49,895 nt of DNA from contig JAPYLE010000133.1 of the NCBI GenBank assembly GCA_027293795.1, positions 1 to 49,895 of the forward strand, in the 5' to 3' direction. The DNA comes from Rickettsia endosymbiont of Ixodes persulcatus (GTDB taxonomy: Bacteria; Pseudomonadota; Alphaproteobacteria; Rickettsiales; Rickettsiaceae). Below, piece by piece: positions 1-8,149 of the stretch. The translations under genes and the position numbers were made by a program. The first letter of the stretch is position 1. The number at the start of each line of letters is the position of its first letter. The notes under the pieces are model-generated. The model was not told where the DNA came from, did no database searches, and saw only the letters and a program-made list of their open reading frames with translations.

Positions 1-448
1 CAACTTGGCTTCCCGGTAAAAATGCTACTACACCGGATAAATCTACGGTAAACCCTCCTTTCACGCGACCGAAAATCGTACCGTCGACAAATTCACCCTT
101 AGAACACATAATTTCTAGTTGTCCCCATAATTCTTCTTTAACTGCTTTTTCACGGCTCAATATTGTTCTACCGTTACGTCCCTCAATTTTCTCGATGTAA
201 ACTTCAACTATGTCCCCAACTTCAGGTAAAGATAAAAATTCAAACTTAGGTATTCTACCTTCATTTTTTAATCCAACATCAACAATAACCATATCGTTTT
301 TTATTGCGATTACTTGACCTTTAACTACCGTTTTTTCTTTTATATGACTTGTATTAACGGTTTCAAGCATTTTAGAAAAATCTTCTTCAAATTCGTGATT
401 AATTGCTGCAAGTTGTGGAACAAATCGTTGTTTTAGTTTTATTGACAT
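1..448 (-). CDS. rpsA: 30S ribosomal protein S1, 5' part (partial)
   Basis: The reverse strand from the ATG at 448-446 reads MSIKLKQRFVPQLAAINHEF and stays open to the window edge, about 149 residues. It covers the first S1 RNA-binding domain and the start of the second (GQVIAIKKNDMVIVDVGLK, then GTIFGRVKGGFTVDLSGVVA, both typical S1 beta-barrel segments). Ribosomal protein S1 binds mRNA on the 30S subunit and helps initiation. It lies downstream of cmk on the same strand, the conserved cmk-rpsA order of many Gram-negative bacteria. The 3' end is outside the window. Confidence 0.96.
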   Translation of the reverse strand, partial: MSIKLKQRFVPQLAAINHEFEEDFSKMLETVNTSHIKEKTVVKGQVIAIKNDMVIVDVGLKNEGRIPKFEFLSLPEVGDIVEVYIEKIEGRNGRTILSREKAVKEELWGQLEIMCSKGEFVDGTIFGRVKGGFTVDLSGVVAFLPGSQV

Positions 449-550
449 ATTTTTCTCGTAATATTAGCTAAAGTGCTAAACTAATAAAAATTTTTAAAAA
501 GGTTAATAAAATGATATTGTAAAATAAACATTGACGGTTTGGAAAAACTA

Positions 551-652
551 CGTCATTGCGAGGGAAATTATAAAGTAATTGACGAAGCAACCCAGTTAAA
601 TTTAATTATTTTTTATGGATTGCCACGCGGTCTTCGACTACTCGCAATAACG
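551..652. repeat. Rickettsia-type intergenic palindromic repeat
   Basis: The outer arms CGTCATTGCGAG (551-562) and CTCGCAATAACG (641-652) are inverted with one mismatch. The inside is partly complementary (GACGAAGCAA near 581 against GATTGCC...TCTTCGAC). The unit sits between rpsA and cmk and could fold in the cmk-rpsA transcript. Sequences beginning CGTCATTGCGAG and ending CTCGCAATGACG are common dispersed palindromes in Rickettsia genomes; assignment to a named class is not possible here. Confidence 0.75.
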
Positions 653-714
653 ATATATATAATTTTTTGGCAATACCAATAAAATTGAATAAAATAACCT
701 AGCACTTTTTCAAG

Positions 715-1371
715 TTATTTTATTCTTTGAATATAATGCGTTATTTCTTCTACGACTTCTATAGCCGAAAGCTTTGAAGTATCGATAATTAAAGCATCTG
801 AAGCCGGTAATAACGGTGCTGCTTTTCGCTCTTTATCTCTTTTATCTCGCAAAATTATTTGCCGTAAAATCTCATCGAGTATACATGCTTTTCCTTTTGC
901 TTGCAACTGCTTATATCGTCTTTCAGCCCTGACGCCCGGATTTGCAGTTATAAAAATTTTTAAATCGGCATCAGGTGCAACAATGGTTCCTATATCCCTA
1001 CCCTCCATAATAATTCTTGGCGTCGTTTTTACTAGATTAATCAGATATTTGTTTAGATTATTTCTAACTTCACTTATTACAGCAATTTGCGATGCTATAT
1101 CTCCTATATTCTCATTCTCTAAATCAAGATTATTATCGAGTTTTAATCTTTTAGATAAAGCAATTACCGTATCTATATTGGTGATATCTATTTTTTGACT
1201 AATACAGTCAAAAGCAAGCTGCCTATAAACAATACTTGACTGAAAATACTTAAGAGAAAATTTCTTTGCCAGTATTAAACCGATAGTCCCTTTACCTGAA
1301 GCAGCAGGACCGTCAAGAGAAATAGTAAAATTTTGAGAAATATCAAAGGCTTTAGTTTTTAAATCCATCAT
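715..1371 (-). CDS. cmk: Cytidylate kinase
   Basis: This enzyme phosphorylates CMP/dCMP with ATP in the cytoplasm. The nucleotide-binding loop DGPAASGKGT is near the N-terminus. The CMP-binding and lid signatures MEGRDIGTIVAPDADLKIFITA, ERRYKQL and RDKRDKERKAAPL follow, and the protein ends after ALIIDTS. Length about 218 residues matches the family. The open frame extends to 1398, but the two adjacent ATGs at 1371 and 1368 put the start just before DLKTKAF, where the family begins; the longer N-terminus reads through a hairpin. It is followed on the same strand by rpsA after a 266-base gap holding the palindromic repeat. Confidence 0.96.
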   Translation of the reverse strand: MMDLKTKAFDISQNFTISLDGPAASGKGTIGLILAKKFSLKYFQSSIVYRQLAFDCISQKIDITNIDTVIALSKRLKLDNNLDLENENIGDIASQIAVISEVRNNLNKYLINLVKTTPRIIMEGRDIGTIVAPDADLKIFITANPGVRAERRYKQLQAKGKACILDEILRQIILRDKRDKERKAAPLLPASDALIIDTSKLSAIEVVEEITHYIQRIK

Positions 1372-1394
1372 AAAATTATAGACTATCCCCAATA

Positions 1395-1471
1395 GCAAAT
1401 TACATTTGTAATTTGCTACCCCATAAAAATTGTAGAAATCGGGGGTTGATGCTAGTCTTTACCCCGATTTC
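1395..1471. repeat. Pair of perfect hairpins between cmk and tRNA-Val
   Basis: Two perfect inverted repeats lie upstream of cmk. GCAAATTACA (1395-1404) and its complement (1407-1416) flank a 2-base loop; GAAATCGGGG (1435-1444) and CCCCGATTTC (1462-1471) flank a 17-base loop. Outer fragments (GACTATCCCC at 1381 and TAGTC near 1457) hint at a larger mosaic palindrome. No poly-T tract follows in a direction that would make a standard terminator. It is probably a degraded palindromic element or a structured 5' leader of cmk. Confidence 0.55.
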
Positions 1472-1545
1472 AAAATAATAAAATATTATAAATAAAGCTT
1501 GAAATCTAGTGCATTATGCAATAAGTATAGAATTTAAAATTATAA

Positions 1546-1622
1546 GGGTGATTAGCTCAGTTGGTTAGAGCATTACGTTGACATCGTAAAGGTCAGAGGT
1601 TCGATCCCTCTATCGCCCACCA
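1546..1622 (+). tRNA. tRNA-Val (anticodon GAC), RAGE integration target
   Basis: The acceptor arm is GGGTGAT (1546-1552) with ATCGCCC (1612-1618), followed by A and an encoded CCA. The D-arm is AGCTCAGTTGGTTAGAGC. The anticodon stem TTACG/CGTAA holds loop TTGACAT with anticodon GAC, and the T-arm is AGAGG-TTCGATC-CCTCT. The total is 77 bases. Its 3' 45 bases are the left copy of the repeat at 49230-49274, so the element entered here and rebuilt an intact tRNA. Acceptor position 4:69 is a T-G wobble. Confidence 0.97.
1578..1622 (+). other. attL: element/chromosome junction in tRNA-Val 3' half
   Basis: The 17-mer TTGACATCGTAAAGGTC at 1578-1594 is identical to 49230-49246, and the following 28 bases to the CCA end also align. 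The core covers the anticodon loop to the variable loop, a usual crossover site for tRNA-targeting tyrosine integrases. Similarity to the right end continues well past the tRNA, because a second element copy begins there. Confidence 0.9.
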
Positions 1623-1761
1623 CCTTATCTCCAGGCTTTTCATAATCTGTTAATTTTAGCTTCATACTCCGTATGCTCATTATATGCTCATCGCATTTTT
1701 AAAAATGGTGTTATTATCCCCTTGATTGCCTCTTCTAAACTGATGTTTAAGTTGAGGTCTT

Positions 1762-3441
1762 ATGCACACTATATGCTGCTCACATTTCGCTCCTGATTGT
1801 GTAACTCATAATGAGAGTGATAATAATCCCACTATCTTCTACAATTTTGTCGGTAATTTTATTCCACCTGAATGGAGTACTCTTTCCTCTCGTAATGGTA
1901 AAATTTTAAGTAAAACCTCAAGACAACTCCTATCTCTTATAGTCTTCCGCTTGCAAATCTACTATAACAACAGTATTGACGAACTTCAGGAAACCTATCA
2001 TTTCTTTGAGGATTCTCTAGGAGTATGTCAAGAGCGTGTAAGACAATGCTTACTTGAATTAAAAAAGAGTGGCTTTATCGAATTTTATAAAGCAACAATA
2101 GTTAAATATGGCATTAAATGCCGTAATACTCCTTGTATTAAGCTGGCTAGAAATTTCCAGTCATTTTCTCAGAAAATTACCCATGAACATGAAAAAAATT
2201 TTCTACCAACTCCAAAAAAGTTTGGGGTCAACCCCAAAGAAATTTTGCCTCAACCCCAAAAAAGTTTGGACCACTCTATATATATAGATAATAATAAAAA
2301 TATATCTAATAAATCTAGATATAGTGAAATTTTTAACAAAAATGAAATTGATCAAGATAAACAATTATTACAATCTGGATCAGAGCAAAATCTGAAACAA
2401 GATTTACAATTTACAACAGAAGAATCAGCAAATGATCAACAAGATAGTAAAAAGCCAACGGAATATAGAAATACTGTAGACCCAGTACAGGTAAATCAAG
2501 CATTGCAAGCAGTGATTGATAGAATTGATTATACAAGACGCCACCACGTAGCTGACCGCAATGCAGCAGTAAAATCTAGAAACAATAAAGGCTGGTTCAA
2601 AAGAAAAAAATTAGCAGACTTCTATCCATTAAGCCAAGAAGATGCTGATTTATTACGTATAAAATCTAATCGAGAGTTTAATCTAGACTTTATCAATAAA
2701 TTGCTTTTAAAGCTTGCAGGAGAATATTCTAATCATCACTTTGGTCATAAGAAGGTTTTACTGAATTACATGGCCAAGGCTCTTGCTAACGAGCTAAGAG
2801 AATCTACTAAAGCCAATGATGCGAGTTTTCAGTTTAACTATCACGATGCAGATAAAGCTAGAGAGCGGTATCTAAATGAGATAGAAGGTAGTACTGATAC
2901 TAGCAAACAAGCTCAGCTAAAACGTAAAATTATTGGCATCTTTGATTCTGATACAGCTTATGAATTGCTAAGCTCCTGCTCTTTTATTGGTGTAGTGGAT
3001 AGTAAGTATCAAATCAGGCTACCGCAAGATATTAAGCTTTCAGAATACGCACAAGATAAACTACTACAGCAAGTGCAAATAATTTATGGTAAGAGTGTTG
3101 AGCAATTGAAAATTATAGCATTTACTAAGCTTAATGCTAATCAGCATAATACCCTAGATGAAAAACAAAAATATCTGCTACAGCTCAGTAAACAATTAAA
3201 TCCTGAATCGGTATGGTATAAAGTAAGAAGCTTTCTTATTCAGCGTTATAACAAATATATTGATTTTGGTGTATTAAGTAAATTAGTGGTAGTAGAAGAG
3301 GATACAGTGAATCAGAACATGATTCTTAAATCAACATCAGCTTTCAATGATTATTATGTCAGGAATCGTTATATGCAAGATCTAGCAGAAGCATTTGAGG
3401 CTCAAAACTTTACTTTTAAATTGATAAAATTTGAAAGTTAA
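1762..3441 (+). CDS. RAGE replication-like protein (winged helix + DnaA N-terminal-like domain)
   Basis: This 559-residue protein is the first gene inside the element. Residues about 45-125 look like a helix-turn-helix/winged-helix domain (TSRQLLSLIVFRLQIYYN, then VCQERVRQCLLELKKSGFIEFYKA). The middle is polar and low-complexity. The last 65 residues (from ESVWYKVRSFLIQRYNKYID through NDYYVRNRYMQDLAEAF) match the pattern of DnaA domain I, which recruits DnaB; the AAA+ and DNA-binding DnaA domains are absent. Proteins with DnaA-N-like domains are known in RAGEs and are presumed to serve element replication or regulation. A partial second copy begins at 49416. Confidence 0.75.
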   Translation: MHTICCSHFAPDCVTHNESDNNPTIFYNFVGNFIPPEWSTLSSRNGKILSKTSRQLLSLIVFRLQIYYNNSIDELQETYHFFEDSLGVCQERVRQCLLELKKSGFIEFYKATIVKYGIKCRNTPCIKLARNFQSFSQKITHEHEKNFLPTPKKFGVNPKEILPQPQKSLDHSIYIDNNKNISNKSRYSEIFNKNEIDQDKQLLQSGSEQNLKQDLQFTTEESANDQQDSKKPTEYRNTVDPVQVNQALQAVIDRIDYTRRHHVADRNAAVKSRNNKGWFKRKKLADFYPLSQEDADLLRIKSNREFNLDFINKLLLKLAGEYSNHHFGHKKVLLNYMAKALANELRESTKANDASFQFNYHDADKARERYLNEIEGSTDTSKQAQLKRKIIGIFDSDTAYELLSSCSFIGVVDSKYQIRLPQDIKLSEYAQDKLLQQVQIIYGKSVEQLKIIAFTKLNANQHNTLDEKQKYLLQLSKQLNPESVWYKVRSFLIQRYNKYIDFGVLSKLVVVEEDTVNQNMILKSTSAFNDYYVRNRYMQDLAEAFEAQNFTFKLIKFES

Positions 3442-3632
3442 TATATAAGTGAATAGACATCTTTTGAAATTTATTCATGCTAAGAAATTTGAAGGGAGGC
3501 ACGGAACAGATTATCGCAGTGTATTTAAATGTAGATTAGGATCGTAGTAACGGATCATTGTCCAAAGTATCAGATGAAGTATTTTGGGTCGTTTGTTTTT
3601 CTTGTCAGAATAAAGTTTAATAGGAGAATATT
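3442..3632. other. Gap between replication-like gene and LRR gene
   Basis: No convincing gene is present. A 32-codon GTG-initiated frame at 3450-3548 is open but unsupported. The purine-rich tract AGGAG near 3621 is the ribosome binding site of the LRR gene at 3633. Confidence 0.4.
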
Positions 3633-4576
3633 ATGTTCAGCCACTTTCATTATAAAAACATAGAATTTTGGGACTTAACAATGCATGTAATGCGGATAGG
3701 ATGGAATGGTTGCAATCTAATACAGGAATTAGATAGAGATTCCAGGGTTAATCGTGTTAACATTCGAGGTAACATATATGATCCTATTAAAATTAGAGTT
3801 ATAATGAATGCTTTAGAAAGCACGCAAGTCAAAATTCTTAATTTAGGCAATAACATAATAGGTGGTAATGCAGCTAAATATAGTAATGCAGCTCAATACT
3901 TAGCTGATGGCTTGAAACACACCAATATCACATCTTTGAACCTTTATAATACTGATATTGGGAGCATGGGAATAAAGTATTTGGCAGATATTCTAAAGGA
4001 TACTTGTATCACTTCTCTTGGTCTTAAGGCTAATCAGATAAAAGATGATGGCATGAAATACCTATCTACAGGTTTAAAAAACACCAATGTAATTTTTTTA
4101 AATTTGGAAAATAATGGTATAACAAGCAATGGCATAAAGTATCTGGCAGATGCTTTACACATACTAGCCTTACTTCTATTGTGTTCAGTAATGATGATTT
4201 CTCACGTGACTCTAATCAAATAGCAGATGATGGAGTGAAATATCTATCAGAGCATCTAAAACAATCCAATCTCAGCCATCTTAATCTGGATTCTAATATT
4301 ATAAGTAATTGTGGCATGAGATACCTATCAGACCATCTAAAAGATAGTTGTTTGACTTCGATTTCTTTGAAGTGCAACAACATAGATAATAATGGAGTGC
4401 AATATTTGGCACGAACTTTAAAAGACACACAAATTATTGAAGTTAATTTTGGTAATATCGATATGGGGTATCGAGTTAAAACCGCAATAAACGAAGCTGT
4501 ATCTGAGAATAAAGTGAACACTCCACGGGGCAAGCCCACAGCTGTCGAAAGTAGAAAAGAAGAAATAAGTATGTAA
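3633..4576 (+). pseudogene. Leucine-rich repeat (ribonuclease-inhibitor type) protein, frameshifted
   Basis: Frame 3633-4223 carries LRR units of about 28 residues (ITSLNLYNTDIGSMGIKYLA, ITSLGLKANQIKDDGMKYLS, VIFLNLENNGITSNGIKYLA). The next units lie in another frame to 4576 (LSHLNLDSNIISNCGMRYLS, LTSISLKCNNIDNNGVQYLA). The frames join at 4158-4160: GCT TTA CA|CAT ACT AGC lacks one base relative to the repeat pattern (Leu-x-His-Thr-Ser-Leu-Thr-Ser). The final residues after about 4523 are encoded by a palindrome and IS4 terminal repeat, so the native C-terminus was altered by insertion. LRR proteins of this type are frequent Rickettsia accessory or effector candidates. The start follows AGGAG with good spacing. 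Confidence 0.8.
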
Positions 4577-5832
4577 AAAAGTATTAGGAGGAGTTAAACA
4601 GGTAACTAAAAAACTAAAGAGGTTACCCTGAATGGAAATAAAAGAAATAATGAACTTAATTAGTGATAAGAGGCTGATAGAGGTAGGGAGAAAATATACC
4701 GTAGATAAAGCCAATCATAAAATTACAGGAGCCTTTATTTTAAAAAGTTTTGTTAGGTCGTCACTACTTGGTAGACCGATTAGCTTAAGGACATTAGATG
4801 AAATAGTACCGGTATCTTTAGAGTTAAGTAATCTTCTTAAAACAAAAAAGGCTGGTAAAAATAAAATAGATCATAGTTCTATTGGTAAAAGATTAAAAAC
4901 AATAAAAACAGAGTATTTCCAAGCAATTTATGATGAACTAGTAGAAAAGTATAATAGCCGTTTTAATAAGGTAGAAAGGAGACAATTGCACCTATTTGAT
5001 TCAACAACTATTAATCTTTCTGGCAGAGTAATTAAAGATGGATTAAAAATAGGAGGTAAAAAGAATGATAGTCAAGTAAAGCTGAGTGTAGGTTTAAAAG
5101 GACAAATTCCATCTAATATAAGATTTTGCAATGATAAATCTGAAGCAAGTGATGATGTAGCATTAGTTAAAGCTATAAATGAATCTAAGCTAGATAAGGA
5201 AGATATATTAGTATTTGATAGAGGAATCTGTAAAACAACTACCTATGAAGATTTCAGTAACAAAGAAATAAAATTTGTGACTAGAGTACAAACTAATAGA
5301 CGCTATAGAGTTATTAAAAAGTTAGAGATCAAGCAGCATCAAAATAATCATAGTAACTTACAAATACAAAGTGATGAGATTATAAATTTATACAGTGCTA
5401 ACAAGATAATCAAATGTAATTTAAGATTAATAAAAACCATTGATTACAAAAATAAAGAAATATGGTTTTTAGCAAATTTATCGGATAGTTCTGCTGAAGA
5501 AATAGCAGAGATATATAAGAAAAGATGGGATATAGAAGTATTTTTTAAATTCATAAAACAGCATTTACAGTTTAAACATTTTATCAGTCATTCTCAAAAT
5601 GGCATGATAGTATATTTATACAGCATATTAATAGCTGCGATTCTATTTACCATATTTAAAAAATAAATAAATTAAAGGGTTTTAAGATTCCATTATTACG
5701 GTTTTGCTTATTACTAGAGAAGGAAATAATCCATGATATTGTAATATTATCTGGGGGGCATATTGATCTTATAAAGTTTAGATTATAACTATTTTTATCT
5801 ACTTTCGACAGCTGTGGGCACAAGCCCCGTGG
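4523..5832 (+). mobile_element. IS4-family insertion sequence inside a palindromic repeat
   Basis: A 21-base perfect inverted repeat (core CCCACAGCTGTCGAAAGTAG) bounds the element at 4534-4554 and 5799-5819. Flanks CCACGGGGCAAG on the left and CAAGCCCCGTGG on the right rejoin to CCACGGGGCAAGCCCCGTGG, which exists intact at 6318-6337. The element therefore inserted into the loop of one copy of that palindrome, with an apparent CAAG target duplication and two extra bases on the right. The element proper is about 1.29 kb. Confidence 0.8.
4632..5666 (+). CDS. IS4-family DDE transposase, C-terminus frameshifted
   Basis: This is a cut-and-paste transposase of the RNase H fold. The catalytic triad appears as D123 in LFDSTT, D196 in LVFDRGI and E302. 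The IS4 signature Y-2-R-3-E-6-K is complete (Y295, R298, E302, K309 in IYKKRWDIEVFFKFIK). The frame ends early after AAILFTIFKK. About 38 further residues (LKGFKIPLLRFCLLLEKEI, then ILSGGHIDLIKF) continue in a second frame to a stop at 5788. A run of six A at 5658-5663 joins the frames if it is read as seven. The catalytic core is complete; whether the shortened protein works is uncertain. Confidence 0.88.
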   Translation: MEIKEIMNLISDKRLIEVGRKYTVDKANHKITGAFILKSFVRSSLLGRPISLRTLDEIVPVSLELSNLLKTKKAGKNKIDHSSIGKRLKTIKTEYFQAIYDELVEKYNSRFNKVERRQLHLFDSTTINLSGRVIKDGLKIGGKKNDSQVKLSVGLKGQIPSNIRFCNDKSEASDDVALVKAINESKLDKEDILVFDRGICKTTTYEDFSNKEIKFVTRVQTNRRYRVIKKLEIKQHQNNHSNLQIQSDEIINLYSANKIIKCNLRLIKTIDYKNKEIWFLANLSDSSAEEIAEIYKKRWDIEVFFKFIKQHLQFKHFISHSQNGMIVYLYSILIAAILFTIFKK

Positions 5833-5840
5833 TATCTATG

Positions 5841-5872
5841 TCGACCTAAAGGTCGAGTACAAGCTGCGCTTG
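5841..5872. repeat. Two subterminal hairpins of the IS200/IS605-like element
   Basis: TCGACC-TAAA-GGTCGA (5841-5856) and CAAGC-TGC-GCTTG (5860-5872) are perfect small stem-loops just downstream of the tnpA stop. Imperfect hairpins near the ends are recognised by IS200/IS605 TnpA as single-stranded DNA. They follow the half palindrome CAAGCCCCGTGG left by the IS4 insertion. Confidence 0.6.
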
Positions 5873-5884
5873 CCCCATATCCTC

Positions 5885-6280
5885 CTACCCCTGATGTTCT
5901 ATATATCGTTTAATTATATGCTCATTGATTCCAACAGTCGCGACAAAATATCCATCCGACCAAATTCCATCAATGCCCCAATAAGCTTTTCTTATATATT
6001 CAAATTTCTTTTTTAATAATCGACCAGTGATAGATTTTATTGTCCTAACCACATCGCTCACTCTTACCTTGGGTGGTATTGATAGATGCATATGAATGTG
6101 GTCTGTATCATGATTTATTGTCAATAATTTTACCTCAGGGATATTTTCCCATACCTGCTTCAGAACGCCTTGAAAATATTTGAAACTACCATCATTAAAT
6201 ATTTTGCGTCTGTATTTACTAACCAGCACTAAATGATATTCACATCGGTAAGCACAGTGACCTTGTTTTCTAATCTGCAT
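5885..6280 (-). CDS. tnpA: IS200/IS605-family TnpA, Y1 HUH transposase
   Basis: This 131-residue single-strand transposase starts MQIRKQGHCAYRCEYHLVLV, followed by the family's SKYRRKIF. The metal-binding HUH motif is H61-I-H63 in TDHIHMHLS, and the nucleophile is Tyr126 in IKRYIEHQG, with upstream IWSDGYFVATVG. No tnpB lies nearby, so this is IS200-like. The reading frame is intact and full length. It sits between the half palindrome at 5820-5832 and the complete one at 6318-6337, which probably mark or overlap the element ends. Confidence 0.93.
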   Translation of the reverse strand: MQIRKQGHCAYRCEYHLVLVSKYRRKIFNDGSFKYFQGVLKQVWENIPEVKLLTINHDTDHIHMHLSIPPKVRVSDVVRTIKSITGRLLKKKFEYIRKAYWGIDGIWSDGYFVATVGINEHIIKRYIEHQG

Positions 6281-6317
6281 ACATCACCATAGCAGAAAGA
6301 TATGGGGAGCACTACAT

Positions 6318-6337
6318 CCACGGGGCAAGCCCCGTGG
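6318..6337. repeat. Perfect palindrome, 9-bp arms
   Basis: CCACGGGGC-AA-GCCCCGTGG is unusually GC-rich for this region. The same 20-mer, split by the IS4 element, lies at 4523-4534/5821-5832, and both copies are followed by a similar TWTYTATGT stretch. Likely the terminal hairpin of an IS200/IS605-type element or a related small palindromic element. Confidence 0.75.
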
Positions 6338-6687
6338 TTTTTATGTGCTTTATAAAAGCATCTAAACTTCAAAATATCTTCCAAAAATTGGTAGCACAGA
6401 ACACTCAGACCGATAATTTAGAATTTATAATTCCTAATGAAATTAAAAATTTAAATTTTGAAGAGTATTTAAATATTATACAAACAATAAATGATGTACC
6501 AAATGCTAAAGGACATATTTTTGATATAATTCGACAAAATCATTGTGCTGATTATCCGGATATAATTGGTAAAATTAATGAATTTGTAGCAGCGATTCTG
6601 AATAAATTTAATACATTTTTTAACGATAACGTATCCAGATTGGTGACATTACTCGATAATTATGACTATGTTAATCTTGTAAAGTAA
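6334..6687 (+). pseudogene. Hypothetical protein, probable 3' fragment next to IS end
   Basis: The open frame of 117 codons begins inside the palindrome (GTG at 6334, ATG at 6343), so its present start is supplied by the mobile element. The body (ASKLQNIFQKLVAQNTQTDN, then FDIIRQNHCADYPDIIGKIN) is helical and polar, with no motif I recognise. It is probably the 3' remainder of a gene cut by the IS200/IS605 insertion, possibly part of the LRR locus upstream. No function can be assigned. Confidence 0.5.
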
Positions 6688-6696
6688 CTTGAAGAT

Positions 6697-6952
6697 ATGA
6701 AATTATCTGAGGTTGTCGAGAACTTACTATTACATAGAGCTATTACATAGAGATCTTTATTATGCAGATGAAGATTCAGAAATTTTGCATCCATATATTT
6801 ATAAGATGCTAGATAAATACAGTATGCCTTTATATAATGGAGAGCTCGAGCCTAATAAAAGAGAAGAAATCATTTCTTATTATCAAGATCACAAAGAAAT
6901 TGATGGTGCAGAAGAAATTATTAATTTATTGGGATTAGAATCTTTGCAGTGA
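6697..6952 (+). pseudogene. Small acidic hypothetical protein, broken by a 13-bp tandem duplication
   Basis: ATG 6697 opens MKLSEVVENLLLHRAIT and stops at 6750. A second frame continues with LLHRDLYYADEDSEILHPYI and ends ...EEIINLLGLESLQ at 6952. The 13-mer CTATTACATAGAG occurs twice in tandem (6727-6739, 6740-6752). Removing one copy restores one continuous frame of about 80 residues (...ENLLLHRDLYYADEDSEIL...). The family is unknown. The stop overlaps the convergent dam gene end by 18 bases. Confidence 0.65.
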
Positions 6953-7759
6953 AGTCGTAGTATAGTTCGTTATAACAACTTCATCAACTGTTTTATTATG
7001 CTCAGACATGGAATATTTAACTTTAATAGTACTAATATTAAAGTTTTTGTATAAGTTTCTAATAAAAGGAGTATCACTATTAGAAATCATTATTTTAACT
7101 CTTTTATTGTTTAGCTCTAGAGCAAAATCTCTAAGTCTTGTTTGCTCACTTTCATCAAAGGGTAATCTGGTATAAAATTTCTCACCTGATTTGTGATAAG
7201 GAGGATCAAAGTACACGAAATCATTTTTTTGTGGTTCAATGAAAGAAAAATCTGTAGCAAAAATAGATGTGCCAGCTAAAAGGCTGCTGCATTGCTTTAA
7301 TCTAGAAGCAATATCAGATTTAGTATAATTTCTGCCAGAGAAAGTTTGAGCTGGCGTGCCATTGATATTAACACGGTAAATACCTTTAAATGAATATCTA
7401 TTTAGATAAATAAATCTTGCAGTAATTTTTGTTGGATCATTACTATCATTATTACTTCTAACTTGATAATAATGTTCTTTAGAATGTTGTTCTTTATGTG
7501 AGTCTAGTAATTTACTAACCTTATCAGGATTTTTCTTTATCATATTGTAGGAGGTAACTAGCTCTAGATTAATATCAGATAGATAGCAATGTTTAAACTT
7601 ATCTCTTACATGGAAGAATAAAGCTCCACCACCAAGAAATGGTTCATAGTAGTTATTTACATTTAGAGGGATAAATTGAACCAATTGATCAACGATTTTT
7701 CTTTTGCCTCCGACCCATTGTAAGAATGGTTGAGGTTTATCTATTTTGTTTACTGACAT
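6935..7759 (-). CDS. dam: DNA adenine methylase (Dam, D12 class)
   Basis: This N6-adenine methyltransferase transfers methyl from S-adenosylmethionine to adenine in a short DNA site; GATC is typical of Dam but cannot be read from the sequence. Motif X is QWVGGKRK, the SAM-binding motif I is EPFLGGGALFFHV, and catalytic motif IV is DPPY in FVYFDPPYHKSG. The Dam-specific ARFIYLNRYSFKGIYRVN is present. Length about 274 residues is full. ATG 7759 (MSVNKIDKPQPF) is preferred over 7765 because family members start close to KPFLKWVGGK. It is divergent from the histidine kinase gene. Such methylases may protect an incoming element or alter host expression. Confidence 0.95.
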   Translation of the reverse strand: MSVNKIDKPQPFLQWVGGKRKIVDQLVQFIPLNVNNYYEPFLGGGALFFHVRDKFKHCYLSDINLELVTSYNMIKKNPDKVSKLLDSHKEQHSKEHYYQVRSNNDSNDPTKITARFIYLNRYSFKGIYRVNINGTPAQTFSGRNYTKSDIASRLKQCSSLLAGTSIFATDFSFIEPQKNDFVYFDPPYHKSGEKFYTRLPFDESEQTRLRDFALELNNKRVKIMISNSDTPFIRNLYKNFNISTIKVKYSMSEHNKTVDEVVITNYTTTSLQRF

Positions 7760-7765
7760 AACCAT

Positions 7766-8149
7766 GATTGATCTTAATTATTTCTACTAAAGATTATATC
7801 ATAAAACAGCCTCAAATGCTAGTACAATACTGCATTTAAAAGATTTTGATGTGTTGTTGTGGCACAATTAATGCTAACTTTGATTATATGTAGTGATATA
7901 GAAACGAGCTAATAAAGTACGTTTTTTAGTATTTTATCAGTGTCTCATTTGTGCAGCTGTTTGCTAAATTGTATAAAAATCTGTCAAAAAAGCTGTAAAA
8001 TCCTCTGTACTTCTGAAAATAGCTGGGATATCTGTGATTTGACGTTATGTAAGATAACGCTAAGCATAGAGGTTAAATTATAAAACTCCAAAATTCTAAC
8101 ATTTAACCTCCAGCTACTATTTTACAACACAAAACAGCAGAGGAAGATT
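7766..8149. promoter_or_regulatory. Divergent dam / histidine kinase intergenic region with inverted repeats
   Basis: The 384-base gap holds no gene. Two inverted repeats precede the kinase: CGTTAT-GTAAG-ATAACG (8043-8059) and GAGGTTAAAT (8069-8078) with ATTTAACCTC (8101-8110), ten perfect pairs 22 bases apart. The second could be an operator or mRNA hairpin in the kinase leader. A TTGACG at 8039-8044 resembles a -35 box, but no good -10 box stands at the right distance. Confidence 0.45.

Noticed and set aside
983..1198. Plus-strand ORF antisense to cmk
   Set aside because: It is a shadow of cmk with no family-like sequence and no ribosome binding site.
2275..2320. TATATATAGATAATAATAAA run considered as origin-like AT-rich element
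   Set aside because: It lies in frame within the low-complexity middle of the replication-like protein and has no iterons around it.
3450..3548. 32-codon GTG frame after the replication-like gene
   Set aside because: Too short, no ribosome binding site and no recognisable similarity, so it was kept only as a note in the gap.
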